Below, piece by piece: positions 10,094-21,417 of a DNA stretch of 64,000 nucleotides. Source of the DNA: Gerris lacustris (Eukaryota > Arthropoda > Insecta > Hemiptera > Gerridae); contig OX578281.1 in the NCBI GenBank assembly GCA_951217055.1, positions 58,964,043-59,028,042 on the forward strand, given 5' to 3'. Under the pieces are notes generated by a model. That model worked only from the letters and a program-made list of their open reading frames with translations, did no database searches and had not been told where the DNA came from. A program made the position numbers and the translations under genes. Each line of letters starts with the position of its first letter. Within the stretch, counting starts at the first letter, position 1.

Positions 10094-13000
10094 TCACAAA
10101 AGGCCTTTTCGTTCTTGGTTCGGAGAGTAGGCCAGCTGAGAAGCAATTTTCTGAAAGAAGTAAAGACAACTTTTAGATGAAGGCTAAAACTATAAAACAA
10201 AAAGGACCATGACAGTTCAGACATTTTTATTATTTCGGCATCGAAAAATAAATTAAATAAAGTAAAAAAAATTGAAAATTCAATATCTGTTGATGGCCTT
10301 CTTTTCGGTTTTTTTTTAATCAGTAAAGATGTGGGAGCGGACCAATGCAAGATAGATGAAGTCTTCAATTAGAAAATAAACTGAACTCCTATAGTAAGAG
10401 GCCCACTTGGCACTCTTTTAAGAGGTAGACAGGCTCAAGCATTGCCACGTTTATACTTATATTATTTGTAGCAAGCTCTTGATTTTTGAAATTGTAGAAT
10501 TTATTTATCTTATCTTGTCTTACTACTTCATAATCATTCAGAAAGATAAAGACATAATGAAGTCGACACCAATACATCTGTAAAAATAATATAAAAACAC
10601 ACGACAAAAAAAATAATAATATAAACAAATAAAATAAAGCAGAAGAAGTGGAAACTAGTGTTTGAGGAGCGCATGACTGGAGAGGAAAGTGGGGAGGCAC
10701 AGCACGATGAGATACGTACAGCGTTAGCAGACTTGATGTTGTACTCGATGAAGCTCCTATCTGTAGAGCAGAACGGCTCGTAGTGGATCCGTGTAGGGTC
10801 CAGTTGACGGATCGACCGTTGGCTTCTCTTAGACAGAACAAAATGGTTCGAACTAAGAGCTTGTAGCCATTCCAGGGGCATCCTCGATAACGACCCTTTT
10901 AACGACCTTAACACCGTGACAAAGTCAGCCTGCGACCTCCGATCCTCCTTTTTCACTTCCTCTTTTACTTCCTCCACACAGAGAGTCGAATTGTTCATGC
11001 CTAGCAGTGCCATGAACTCACTCTGCAACAAATACGATACAAACAGTAATTATCTTTTATCAGCAGATTTAATAAAGTTTTAAGTCTTCTAGTGGTGAGC
11101 GTGTGCCTGTAGATTAAAGTCTTGGGGTTTCGCTACCAGTATTGGGAGCCCTTAAGGGAAGTACATAATGTTCTACATCCACACCAAGACAGTGGTTCCA
11201 TTCAGCAGCTTTAATAATTATTGCAGTCAAGAAGCTTTTCTTAAAATAAACCTCATTTTTCCCTAAACTCTCTAGTAATTTACTTCAGCCTCAAACAGTA
11301 CAATAAAATAATAAACAGGGAAACAAAGAGGAAATATGAATAGCACGATATGAGGTTGGATTGAACATTTACTTATGAAAACAGCAATTAGAGACATTCA
11401 ACTTGGCTCTGCAGTAGAACATTAAAAGTCACACTAGTTACCTACCATTATTCAAAACAATGGAAGGTATATATCTATAAATGTTTGCTTGGTCATAAGG
11501 TAGTGCCCTAACCCAGCTGTTGGTAAGGGTAGTTCTTCCTTCGTCTAAGCCGCAAATTAAATACAGTAGAACTCATTATAACAGACTTTTAAGGGCTAAA
11601 TGTTTTTTTTAGTTTTGTGTCTGAACAATATTCTTTTAAAGTGTATAAAGTGAACCTCAGAACCTGATAAAAAAATAGTTTTATACCTGAGTGTTAGCTT
11701 GAAGACAAGGTGGTTCGAGTTTAAGTTGTGAAGGAGGCGTAGAGTAAAACGTCCTCCTGTTCTTCTTCTTCCGCAGGTACAGTTCCTCCTTAGTTGGTTT
11801 GGAGATGTCGTCGTCATCGTCAGATGAAGCTGGACAGACTTCAGGCAAGCTCCTGTTTCGATTTGAAGGTGTACTACCACCGCTTCCTTGACATACCTTC
11901 TTCCCCTTCTCCTGCTGCTGCTGAACCTAGCCAAAAAAACACTTTTTTTTAGAAAAATTAAACCAAAAAACATTGATCAGACAACAAGTAACAGTGGTTC
12001 TGATTATATATTATCATATATATTTCTTTTTGAAATACAGTAAAACTTGGATAAAGTGACCACCGAAGAGAACGACCAAAAGTGGTCACCTTAGGCAGGT
12101 GGTCACAATAAGCAGAAGAAAATGTACAGGAAGTATTGAATTTCTGAAGGGACCATGAAAAAGTGGTCACATTGACCATGGTGGTCACTTTAGCATTTCT
12201 TAAGTACTTCTTTTTGGGAATATTTCTAATTTGGAAGGGTTGATCTCAGAACTATTTGTCAGAGTTATAAATTCTTCTACTGATAATGGCATTTAGCCAA
12301 ACCCAACTTGATCCTCTGATTATTCTTTAATTGATAACTTCATATTTTCTACAGAGCCAGAATGTTTAAATAATTGTATTGCTTAAATAACACCGAAATT
12401 AAACAAGATAGAGAAAGAAATAAGAAATAAAAAATACGTCACACACTAAAAGTGTTGTTTTTAGAGTTAATATTTTATGCATAATCGTAATCTAGGAACA
12501 ATAAGAATAAGGAATCTAGCACATCAACTTAGACAACACATCAACATAACACGCACAATAACATAAGACACTTAACTGTACTGAAAGAAGCCTGTATCCG
12601 GGGAGATTTGGGAGACTGAGGCCACCGTAGGGGAGACAGTACTACCTTGGGAGATCTCTGCAACAAACACAAATCCTCATAACAAACATCTCTAACTGAG
12701 GATAATCTATCCGAACCGAGGTATTAAAATAACAGTAGGTTACTTACATGAGGCTGAAGATCTTTCCTCGGTGAACAAATCAACGGCCCAAGGATGCTCT
12801 GAAATATAAGCGAAATTTCTATCATTAAATAAATCGACCAAGATACAAACTCATTATCTACTTCATCTCTATTACTCGGCAGCAAAGTTCAAGGAAAATA
12901 ATATAAATCTGAATAATTTAGTAAAAAGGTGACTGACACCCAATTCATACTTTTTGGACATTCTTAGTGGGTGTCTCCGCGTAGTACTTCATGTTCGAAT

Positions 13001-16000
13001 AATTCTGAAAAACAACAAGTAGTGCCAATTAAAAACACGAATAATCAATATTGTTATAATCATATCCATAAAGCTACTTTCAATTTAAAATTCGGTTACT
13101 TGACTGTTAAGTTCAATTGAGGGTTGCTTACTTTGGCCAAAGAGGTGTAGGAAGAGATACAGATACCGCTGTCTTCAGGAGGAGCATCGTCGTCCGAGTC
13201 TGAGAGGACGATGATACCTGGGTTGGACACCGCTGCTATCTGAAACATCAACATACAATCAATCTCTTTAAAAATAATTATACTAAGCAAATAAACTGTA
13301 CTAAAATAGATTATATCAAGAAAGGGGTCTTATAATACACTCAGATTTTAGATATTATAATACAGATTTGAATAAATTCAATTTAATTCTCATTATTTTA
13401 GTTGTGCAATGAAGTTTATCCTTCTTTATAGAACTTAAGTGATTTAAAGAAGGAAACCGTAATTTGGTTCCCGTATAACAGGGACAATTTTCCCAGATAA
13501 CGTATTTGGCATCTGCATTACGGACGAATACCGTATTTGGCGCCCTGACAGGGATGGATACCATAACATAATAATCTAAAGAGAGAAATAGACATCTGTA
13601 AATTATTTGCACACAGAATGCAAATACAGGGGACCTTGGTAGCTCATAAATGAGAGCTGTTGGCACTCCTATCAATTAAGTCAAGAAGCATCGGGCATGG
13701 ACATAGCTTGAATGGGTGATCGCAGATCTGAGTTCAATTCCAGCACAAGGTCCTCCACTTGGTGATCACCCACCATTGCCATAAAAAATGGGTAGCTACT
13801 TATGTAAAGTGGTGACTAACCGATTGTGTTTGCCAATTGAAAGGTTTATTCAGATGATAGAGCAACACACTAACCTTGTATTATCCATTACATATATAGT
13901 TTTATAATAATTATTATTAAAAGCCCCTTGGCAGGCCTAGGTCCTTCATGGGCTGTTGAGCGACAGAGTTAGTTATTTAGGTGGATTATATATTAAGATG
14001 GTCATAGAAAATGTTAGCTAAACGACATAAAGAAGATAAGAGGAATCTCACCTTGGAATGTTGTTTTTTGAAGCGTTTGGGGCAAGGACGTGAGAAGTTG
14101 AATTCACATACGAACTCAACGTCTTCCTCAACTGCATCAGTAGGCGAAACATCCGCACTCCTACTTTCCTTGCTGTCTTGTGAAATTTTGTCTTGGGCCA
14201 GTCTTTTATCGAATGATGATGCAGAGACTTCTTCATCGCTGTCTGTCAGTGCTATCACCAGGTCATCTCCGTTTTTTATCACCACCCCCTGGTAGAAACA
14301 GAAGGTCCGAATAGAGCTTTAAAATAATATTAGGTTAAGATGAATAATTTTCTAATATTTTGTTACTAACTAATAAACCGCTAATTTTTAGGTATAAATC
14401 ATAGATAGGGATGGTTAAAACTCACCCTTGAGCTGTTGTGTTTGGTTGGGGCCAAGTTTGCTGGAAGAGAAGCTCGCTTGTAGTTAGAGTGGGACCGAGC
14501 CGTTTCACCAGCCCCGGAGCTCCATCTCTTGCTTTCCTTAACCTCTGGTTTCTTTTTTTCTTCATCTGATGAATCCGAGACTTCAATGACTACACTCATC
14601 TGAAATTCACACAAATATTTTCTTTTAATTCGACTCTTTTTCTACATTATGATTTAGAAAAGATCAGACTTGGAAAGAAAACTAGAGAGAGTACTGATGA
14701 AAACTCAAATTTTGAACAGAATGTCATTAAGAGAAGCCGAGGTTTAACACTTACTCTCACATTAGGCTTTAAACCCAATAGGATTTTTCAAATAAAGTAG
14801 ATGTGTAAAATAGATTTATACTTGAAGACCAGTTTTGTGTAAAATGCACAATTTTATCAAGCAAAAACTCTAGCAAAATAGCAAGGACCAGTTAATACTA
14901 GCTTGTTTTGTTCAGTTAGTGCCACTGTTTAATACCTCCAAATTGAGCATCTGCACCGCTTCATTTGAAGTCATTCAAGAGACATAAAACTTAAGAAAAA
15001 TTTGATGGTGAAAGGATTTTTAACATTACATCTCCTCGAGCTAACAACATAATGTTACTGATAAGAAAAATATTAAGCCAAATCGAATAATTACCTTATC
15101 AGAATTGTGATTTTCGTGTTTAAAAGCCTTCTTGATCTCACAGAATGTCCCGTCCTCTTTAGTGTAATTAGACCTCCAGTCCTTCGACACCTGATAATAC
15201 AGCCAAAGATATATATTAAATTTAAAAAAAATGCTATACCATATAAATCATGCTTTGCTGTCGAAACTAACAGCTCAAATGAAGGACTTTCAGCTAGACC
15301 AAGCCAGTGTATATGTCAATATAGTTAACTGTGTCCAGTAAGAATGCCAATCAAAAGATGACAGGATTGATTTTGAGAGAGAACAATGATCAGGTAAGAT
15401 GCTGAGATGGTTCCCAAATCATCACTTTAGATTGTCAAATACCTGAAACACTGTTCCATATTCTGTGGAGATCTAAATTCATTAAAGTCCTTATGGAATG
15501 TTTCACTTCGCAACATGGCATGCCAACAAACGGGTTCTGGAGTAATAGAGGTCAAACTGGAACCTGTTTTGGTTAATTTATCAGCAAACTCATTGTCTTA
15601 ATCCTGGGAACTCATATTAGTTGTACCTTGTTAAGTTGTCCAATAGTGTTAAGGTATCTTTTCCACTTGGTGACCAGCTTAGATGTACACTTTGGTGGTG
15701 CAACCAGTGCTTTGAACGCTGCCTGGCTGTTTTAGTATTCTTCCTTAGGATAATTTGAGAAAAAGCTAAAATTGCATACATCTCTGCCTGAAATGCAGTG
15801 GCATAATTGTCCAAGCTTGCACTTATATCATATTGAGGTTCTGCACAAAAAAACCCCAGCTAAATTAAAACTAATTGCAGTGGGTAAATCTTACAAACTG
15901 TTGACATCTGGGTTTTCTGAAGCCACCCCCTTGTCAGAATTGAGATATTCTTTCTTAACAATTCTTAAGACAGTGTGATACTTTTAAAACCCTTAATTTT

Positions 16001-19000
16001 GTGTTTTTTTATTTTACCAGCAATGCATGGCTTTTTTAATGGTAGAATTTTACCCATGTCTACACATATGGCACCTAATGCTTTATCTCGACAAATAAAC
16101 TAAATAATACTATATAGTTATCGTTCAACAAACCTTGTCAAGAGACTTGGCATCGTAAAACTGAAACAAAATAAAACAAATGAAAATTAAAATCTATAAA
16201 CAGTCTAAATTAAATACTAGTTCACTAAAGAATAACATCAACATAGAGAAACAGGTTTACAACAAATCCATAGACGTTCAATTTCCCAAGAGGTTTTATT
16301 TGTCTAATACTAGAGTTAGTTGAATCGTCTTACTTATTACCTAGCTTCAAGGAAGGTTCAAAGAAGAGTTTGGACAGGATGTGTTTTAGTTTTGGCTAAT
16401 TAATTAATTATCCTGTACCTGTGACACCCAATTTAATTACATAATACAGTGTTGTTTGAACGTGCACACGGTGCATATCCATAGAATATTCTCTTTACTT
16501 TATCTCCCATCAATACTGACTAGTTCCGTTATTATTTCTAATAAATCTGGTTTCCTTCTTGTAATATCTTATAATTATTGTAAGTAATCTTATTTATTTC
16601 AGGAGATAGAGTGTAAAAAAGTGTCTGACTAACATCAAGCTAAAATTTTGTGTACAAGTAAATCATTTAGTGCCTTTTAAGAATATATGGTCGGCTAAGT
16701 TCGCCTGCGGGACATAGCTTGGCAATTAGCATTTGAACAAAAACAAACCGGCGTAGAGAGCTATCAACAAATGACAAAAACTGTTCATAACCTCTTAAGT
16801 AACTTATACTGCAAATGTGGTACTGTGGGTGTTAACAATTATTCTTTTCTTTTTAATAAAAGATATTTTTTTATTTTTTTCAATTTTACTGCCAACATTT
16901 CTCAGAAATTTAGTGATTTATCAGCTTACACAAACAATTTATTTTTTAGTGTGGTACTTTTAAAACCCTTAATTTTGTTCTATTTGTTTAGCCAGTAATG
17001 CATGGCTGATTTAATAGTAGAATTCATATATTTTATTTATTGTTAATCCCCTTTTTTTTTTATTTATACAGTGCTTCCAAAGCAGCCTACGAGCCACATG
17101 GTTGTGTGTCTGATTAGCTAATTACTTGCGAAAAGCCCAGGAAGAATGTAAGTAGATATTAGACAGAAGTGAAGGCACTTGCGGTAAACAAAAACTAAAT
17201 GGTGAATAATATTTTAATCACAAAAGAACATATCAATAATTATAATACAAATATAAAACAAAGAAAAAGTAAGCAACTCGGCAAAGTAACAAGTAACATG
17301 GCAAAATACAATGGCGGAACTAATGGCGTTAGGCGGGAAAAGTATGGCGGGAGGCGCCACACATTGGCGGGAAGATAGATGCAATTTAAACTACTACAGA
17401 AGGTGTTACCAAGTTTTCAGGTCTGACTGTGACGTACACAGCCTTGGAGTTAGTATCGTAGACAGTCATGGTGTTGTCCTTGTTATCTCTGATTCCGAGC
17501 AGGATCCTGGGTATCTCAGCCAGCTGCCTCGACACTTCCAGGATCTTCTCGGCATTGTAGTAACAGTAGCAGCTCTCCACGAGTCCTCTTAATTCCTTCA
17601 CCACCTGCCAACAACCCAGTCATTATTTATTAATACGGCAACGAGCATTCCCAGTAAGTACACCACATTTGTCATTGTTGTCATTAAATAAATATTTGTG
17701 TATATACCTAGTCTTGATATTATCAATTTAAAACTGATATAAAATTAAAATAAATTTTATTTAATTATGTAGGTACAGTAGTCTAGCTCAGCGATTGGTA
17801 AAATAAAAAATAAAATGCATGCATAAACAGGTAAAAAAATCTTAAACATTAATTATGTTTTATTTCTGTAGTAGCATTACAATAGAAAGAGTTAAAATTA
17901 GCAAGAATTAGAGTTAAATATAAAATACAGAAGTCTAGACCTAGGCAGAATCGAATTCGAGTTCATCCCGTTTTTTAGAATTTCACCGAGTGAAATTCTA
18001 AATTATACTGCGGTGTCAGTCGGTATTGACACCAAATACGACTTTCCAAGAAGTTTTATTCGGTGGGGAAAGAATGAGGGACATTAGAAAAAGGGATGGT
18101 AAAATGATAATGGTGGGCCATAGCCATAATCTATGTCTATGGAGTGCAGTGGAGGGAGTCCCTTTAATTTGTTTGTTTATATTTAAACCCTTATCCAGTA
18201 ATTCACAGATTTTATGCTCGCAGTTTTGGTTTTAGTTATACAATGATTCATAATCAATTTAAATAATCCCGACATAAATGTTTTCCTACAACAAATATTA
18301 AAGGAAAAGATTTTTTTCTTAAAATTGCAGATTTTAAATAAAATAATGATAATTTATATGTATACCTGTTATTGCATTTGTACTGAACCCAGGTGAATGT
18401 GGCTCAGAAATATGATTTTTTACAGAAAACGTAAGGTTACATACTAAACCCACAACACATAATTGAGTACGTAAGCATTGGGGCCACGGAATGATTTCAA
18501 ACAAATTTGTTGGGTCGCAGGTAAAGGTTGAGAAACGCTGGTCTAGCTAATCCAGACCTCTCTAGTCCGGACATCCAGTTAATCAAGTCACACCTCAATA
18601 TGTTGCAATCAAAAAACTTAGCATTTATATCAATAAGAACATGTTTTTTTTATCCTTAATCAATTTTTAGATTTAAAAAGTTTAACTACAATGAAACTAA
18701 ACAGTAATTTTTATTATAAAAACATCAATTTTAATAGTTTTACAAACATTTTAAATCTGATTCCGTTTAATCTAAACTACTTTTTGGTTATCCGGACAGT
18801 GCCAGTTCCCAACAAATCTAGATTAACAAGACTCTATTGGGCACTGTAATTCAATTTTTTTATTTTATAATACGTCATCACTTCACCCATTGCACGTAAT
18901 AAATACAGTCTTGTTTATAATTTTTGTTTGTTTTGAGTTTAACTTCTTCCTGTGGTACCTTTTGTTTAATATTATCAGTCGGTTAATTTTATTACTTTGT

Positions 19001-20269
19001 CTGGGTCCCAACGTGATCACATTAAGAGGCATCTACTGTATTTCAGATAATACCAAGGGCTTAGTAAGTACTTAACATTCGACTTGAAGATCGACTGGGT
19101 ACTTGAAGCAGTCTTCCTAGGGACACCATCATATACCCTAACCTAATTCAATAACCCATTTACATCAAAATTGTTTATCAAAGTTAATGATTCTCTGTGA
19201 TTTTCAGGAATCATATTTAAAAGGTCTGGCAAGTTAGACGCACAACTGTGTAACTCAAAACAGCCATGTTACATTATTCCAATTAATTGATGTTGAATTT
19301 CGATGCCATCTTCAATTGTGTTACTGCCCATAAGAGGATCATCCGTATAAAAGTCTCTCTGTGTAACAACTGAGTCTAAACTAAGATGGTTCTGTTCATG
19401 TACAAGCGAGTGGACTATAGTAACTTCTTGTAATAAAAATAAATTGTGATAAAATGTAAAATAAGGTTTCTTACAATAAAAGTTATAAGGGCTGGTATAT
19501 ATAATACGCACTTGGTACATATGGACACCTGGTGGGGCCAGCAAAGAGCGGAGTGAGTTGAGAATAGTGACTTTTCTTTGATACATAGAACGGCTGGGGA
19601 GGCTCTAGCCCCGGCAGCCACACAACCCATTACTGATAAGGGTCTAGCCAGAGAGGGGTAATTTCTTTGAATGAAGCTAGAGTCTAACTAATACTTACAT
19701 AAACATAAAAAGAGCCACTTGAAATTATACACCAGAGTCGTGAAGATATGGTTTATTAACCAACACTTAACTCGTAAAGCGTTTGGTTGTTTTGGATTAA
19801 TCCAATATTGGATTCATACAAGGCTGACACAGATTAGTTCAAGAACACACATACGTGATTTATTTCTACAGACAGAAAATTGAAAAATAATTTTAAAAAA
19901 TATACCTGTTCTTGGGGCACACGTCTGGTGTCGACATTTATAGGTGAGTAGGGGATGAGCTTGCTTCTCCACCAGGCTGGTTTTTGCCAAACATTCTGTC
20001 TATTAGCTTTACCGACCACTTCGATCAGGTAGATCAAGAAACATCTAAGATTCCCCTGTCAACATATATAACAAAAAGAAAAATAACAAAGCAACATTTT
20101 ATTTAAGACCAATACTCGACAATTGAACATAAACAGACCTCGGTAAATTTTTCAAGAGAGTTAGGGAGTCCTCCGGTAAATAAAAACGGCAGCCCAAACA
20201 CCTCGTCCTGTGTTGCCATGGTGATAACACCTCCGTCACCACGAAGATCCTCGAGCTCTCATCACCCTT
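10094..20269 (-). CDS. NRF1/Ewg-like domain protein with repeated SUMO-interaction-like motifs (14 exons)
   Basis: Exons, 5' to 3' on the minus strand: 20139-20269, 19906-20044, 17410-17604, 16134-16160, 15095-15190, 14426-14599, 14052-14288, 13132-13239, 12951-13004, 12748-12798, 12577-12657, 11687-11926, 10720-11022, 10094-10150 (stop TGA). They join into about 630 residues without a stop, and all junctions but the first are phase 0. Residues about 30-115 carry 'KPAWWRSKLIP', D.R, then 'LRGLVESCY', matching the spacing KP.WW....P / D.R / LR..V..CY recalled from the NRF1/Ewg DNA-binding domain. Later exons hold 'VVIEVSDSSDEE', 'LVIALTDSDEE' and 'GIIVLSDSDDD', hydrophobic cores followed by Ser/acidic residues as in SUMO-interaction motifs, plus 'SSDDDDD'. 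A nuclear, SUMO-binding regulator is inferred. The start is unresolved: ATG at 20309-20311 by read-through, or an upstream exon near 31.3 kb. Introns hold several transposons. Exon structure is well supported; function is not. Confidence 0.72.
12038..12205. mobile_element. short TIR-like element with GTGGTCAC repeats
   Basis: It starts 'cagtaaaacttgg' after TA, then 'aaagtgaccacc'; the right side ends with the inverted 'ggtggtcacttta'. The block 'gtggtcac' occurs repeatedly between them. The CAGT start after TA and the inverted ends suggest a degraded Tc1/mariner-pogo type MITE in an intron of the NRF1-like gene. The outer right end is unclear. Confidence 0.4.
13684..13975 (+). mobile_element. 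tRNA-derived SINE-like repeat, family 2, copy 2
   Basis: Second copy of the family at 5090-5345, same orientation. The head reads 'gacatagcttgaatgggtga' and then a B-box-like 'gagttcaattccag'; the tail has 'ccttggcaggcct' and 'acagagttagtta'. It lies in the intron between the exons at 14052-14288 and 13132-13239 of the NRF1-like gene. Confidence 0.55.
15445..15845 (-). pseudogene. LINE RNase H fragment
   Basis: Minus-strand translation, broken by frameshifts and stops, shows 'ATAFQAEMYAIL' (the second-strand and catalytic-Glu helix of non-LTR RNase H), then the 'DNEFADKLTKTGSS' segment of the C-terminal Asp motif. The remainder of the element is missing. It is a dead insertion in an intron of the NRF1-like gene. 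Confidence 0.7.
15961..16054. repeat. direct repeat, unit 1 (second unit at 16945-17028)
   Basis: The segments share 'acttttaaaacccttaattt', then 'taatgcatggct', 'tttaat' and 'gtagaatt'. They are about 985 bp apart in the same orientation, on either side of the 27-bp exon at 16134-16160. They may be the ends of a decayed LTR or a local duplication. Confidence 0.55.
16945..17028. repeat. direct repeat, unit 2 (first unit at 15961-16054)
   Basis: Second member of the direct-repeat pair, with the same block order ('acttttaaaacccttaattt', 'taatgcatggct', 'tagaatt'). Confidence 0.55.
17776..18846 (-). mobile_element. pogo-like MITE, copy 3, interrupted by a hAT-like element
   Basis: TA precedes 'cagtagtctagct' at 17776 and follows '...cactg' at 18846. 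Without the insertion at 17789-18540, the sequence resembles the copy at 56818-57141 in reverse complement, sharing 'ggcactgtccggat', 'taaaactattaaaattgatg' and 'ctaatccagacc'. It is non-coding, in the intron between the exons at 19906-20044 and 17410-17604. Confidence 0.7.
17789..18540. mobile_element. hAT-like non-autonomous element with 8-bp TSD
   Basis: The right end, read inward, is 'cagcgtttctcaaccttt', a typical hAT terminal inverted repeat. The left end begins 'cagcg'. Identical 8-bp duplications 'gtctagct' flank it at 17781-17788 and 18541-18548. It contains an 11-bp perfect hairpin ('tagaatttcac', loop 'cga', 'gtgaaattcta') near 17975-18001. No transposase frame was seen. Confidence 0.72.
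19269..19604 (-). CDS. candidate alternative terminal exon pair inside an intron of the NRF1-like gene
   Basis: Two minus-strand segments, 19529-19604 (acceptor 'ggggctag', donor 'ccaccag|gtgtcc') and 19269-19426 (acceptor after a pyrimidine tract, 'ttattacaag'), join in frame into 77 residues ending in TAA at 19269-19271. The entry phase is 0, so the pair could follow the exon at 19906-20044 as an alternative C-terminus. The text is protein-like ('EVTIVHSLVHEQNHLSLDSV' then 'DFYTDDPLMGSNTIEDG') but matches no family I know. A decayed retrocopy is equally possible. Confidence 0.33.
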   Translation of the reverse strand, partial: SLPSRSMYQRKVTILNSLRSLLAPPGVHMYQVRIIYTSPYNFYCKKPYFTFYHNLFLLQEVTIVHSLVHEQNHLSLDSVVTQRDFYTDDPLMGSNTIEDGIEIQHQLIGIM

Positions 20270-20311
20270 CTGTAAACACAATTCACCAATGTACAACTCT
20301 ATCTCGGTCAT

Positions 20312-21202
20312 TAAAACATAACAGATGGAAATATTTGTTGTATTAAAAAACTAGTCCGCTGATCCAAAACCATTCAAAAGCTTATGAAAAGCAAAAGTTT
20401 TTGCTGAATTCACCAAATTTCTAACATCCCCCAATTAAAGAGGAGAAAGCTCTGGAGTTTAAAAAAAAAATTAAATGTAACAGGATTTAAAAGATGCTTA
20501 GCAGCTAATAATTTGTAAATCAATGAGTGATTCTAAAAGGTTATTTTTTGCTCTTTAAAATTTTCCCTTATCCCAATTTCTCTATCTCATTTAGTTTTTA
20601 AGATATTAAGCATTTTTTTGAAAATTTTCCTGAAACGCTGAAAGAAGAAATAAATTGATATCTCGAGAACTATTGAGAAATGGGCATATGCTAACTCAAC
20701 ATTTTCTGAGGAGCTCCTACTGGATCTGTAGCTGAAAAACAGGCTTTCAAACAGGTTCTTTGCCCCTCGCAAGGCTAATAGAAAAAAACGGCTATGCAAA
20801 TTAATAAAAAATTATAACTTGCACTACTAGCACACTCTCTAGTAGGGATGTTTGAAACTAAAGTATTATTTCACTTTCATAAATATAATTTTATATAGGA
20901 ATAAGAGTGATTGATCTTTATTAAGTATTGAGCTCGACGTTGTGAGATCATTGGTTTAGCCAAGTCTCCCCCTGTCCAAGTAAGTTCTACTAGGTCTAAT
21001 ACATCCACTACAAGTAAGGGATGCTGTTTGTCTGTCTCCTCTCTCCATTATTGCTCTCCATTGTTGTTATTGCCAACGAGCCTGTAAAAAGGTTACTGGT
21101 AGTAAACTATCTGGGCCAGCCAAGAGGTAGACACCGCAGTGCAATGTGCCTCAGTATATATATAAACACTTTATTTACAAAAAATAAACAAGTGAGGCTG
21201 GC
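20312..21202. other. no gene seen
   Basis: AT-rich flank between the first supported exon of the NRF1-like gene and the MULE element. Open frames at 20587-20799 (-) and 21021-21212 (+) have no supporting features. Confidence 0.45.
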
Positions 21203-21417
21203 CTTATATTAGCAACTATTGAATTTCCAAATAGGTTTGTCTGAAGCCACGCCCACCTTACCTCTCATTGGCCAGATGTCCCTAGCTTGCCTTTTGCCGC
21301 CAATATTTAAATGGAAATGTATCTTATATGGAGTTCTATGACGTTACAGTTGTTTTTGTGTCTGATCCGATTTTTTTTTTTTGTTGAATACATTATACAC
21401 CTTTATAATCCTCAAAA

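Noticed and set aside
10389..10841. 150-codon minus-strand frame
   Set aside because: It is read-through of the exon at 10720-11022 in another frame into the intron.
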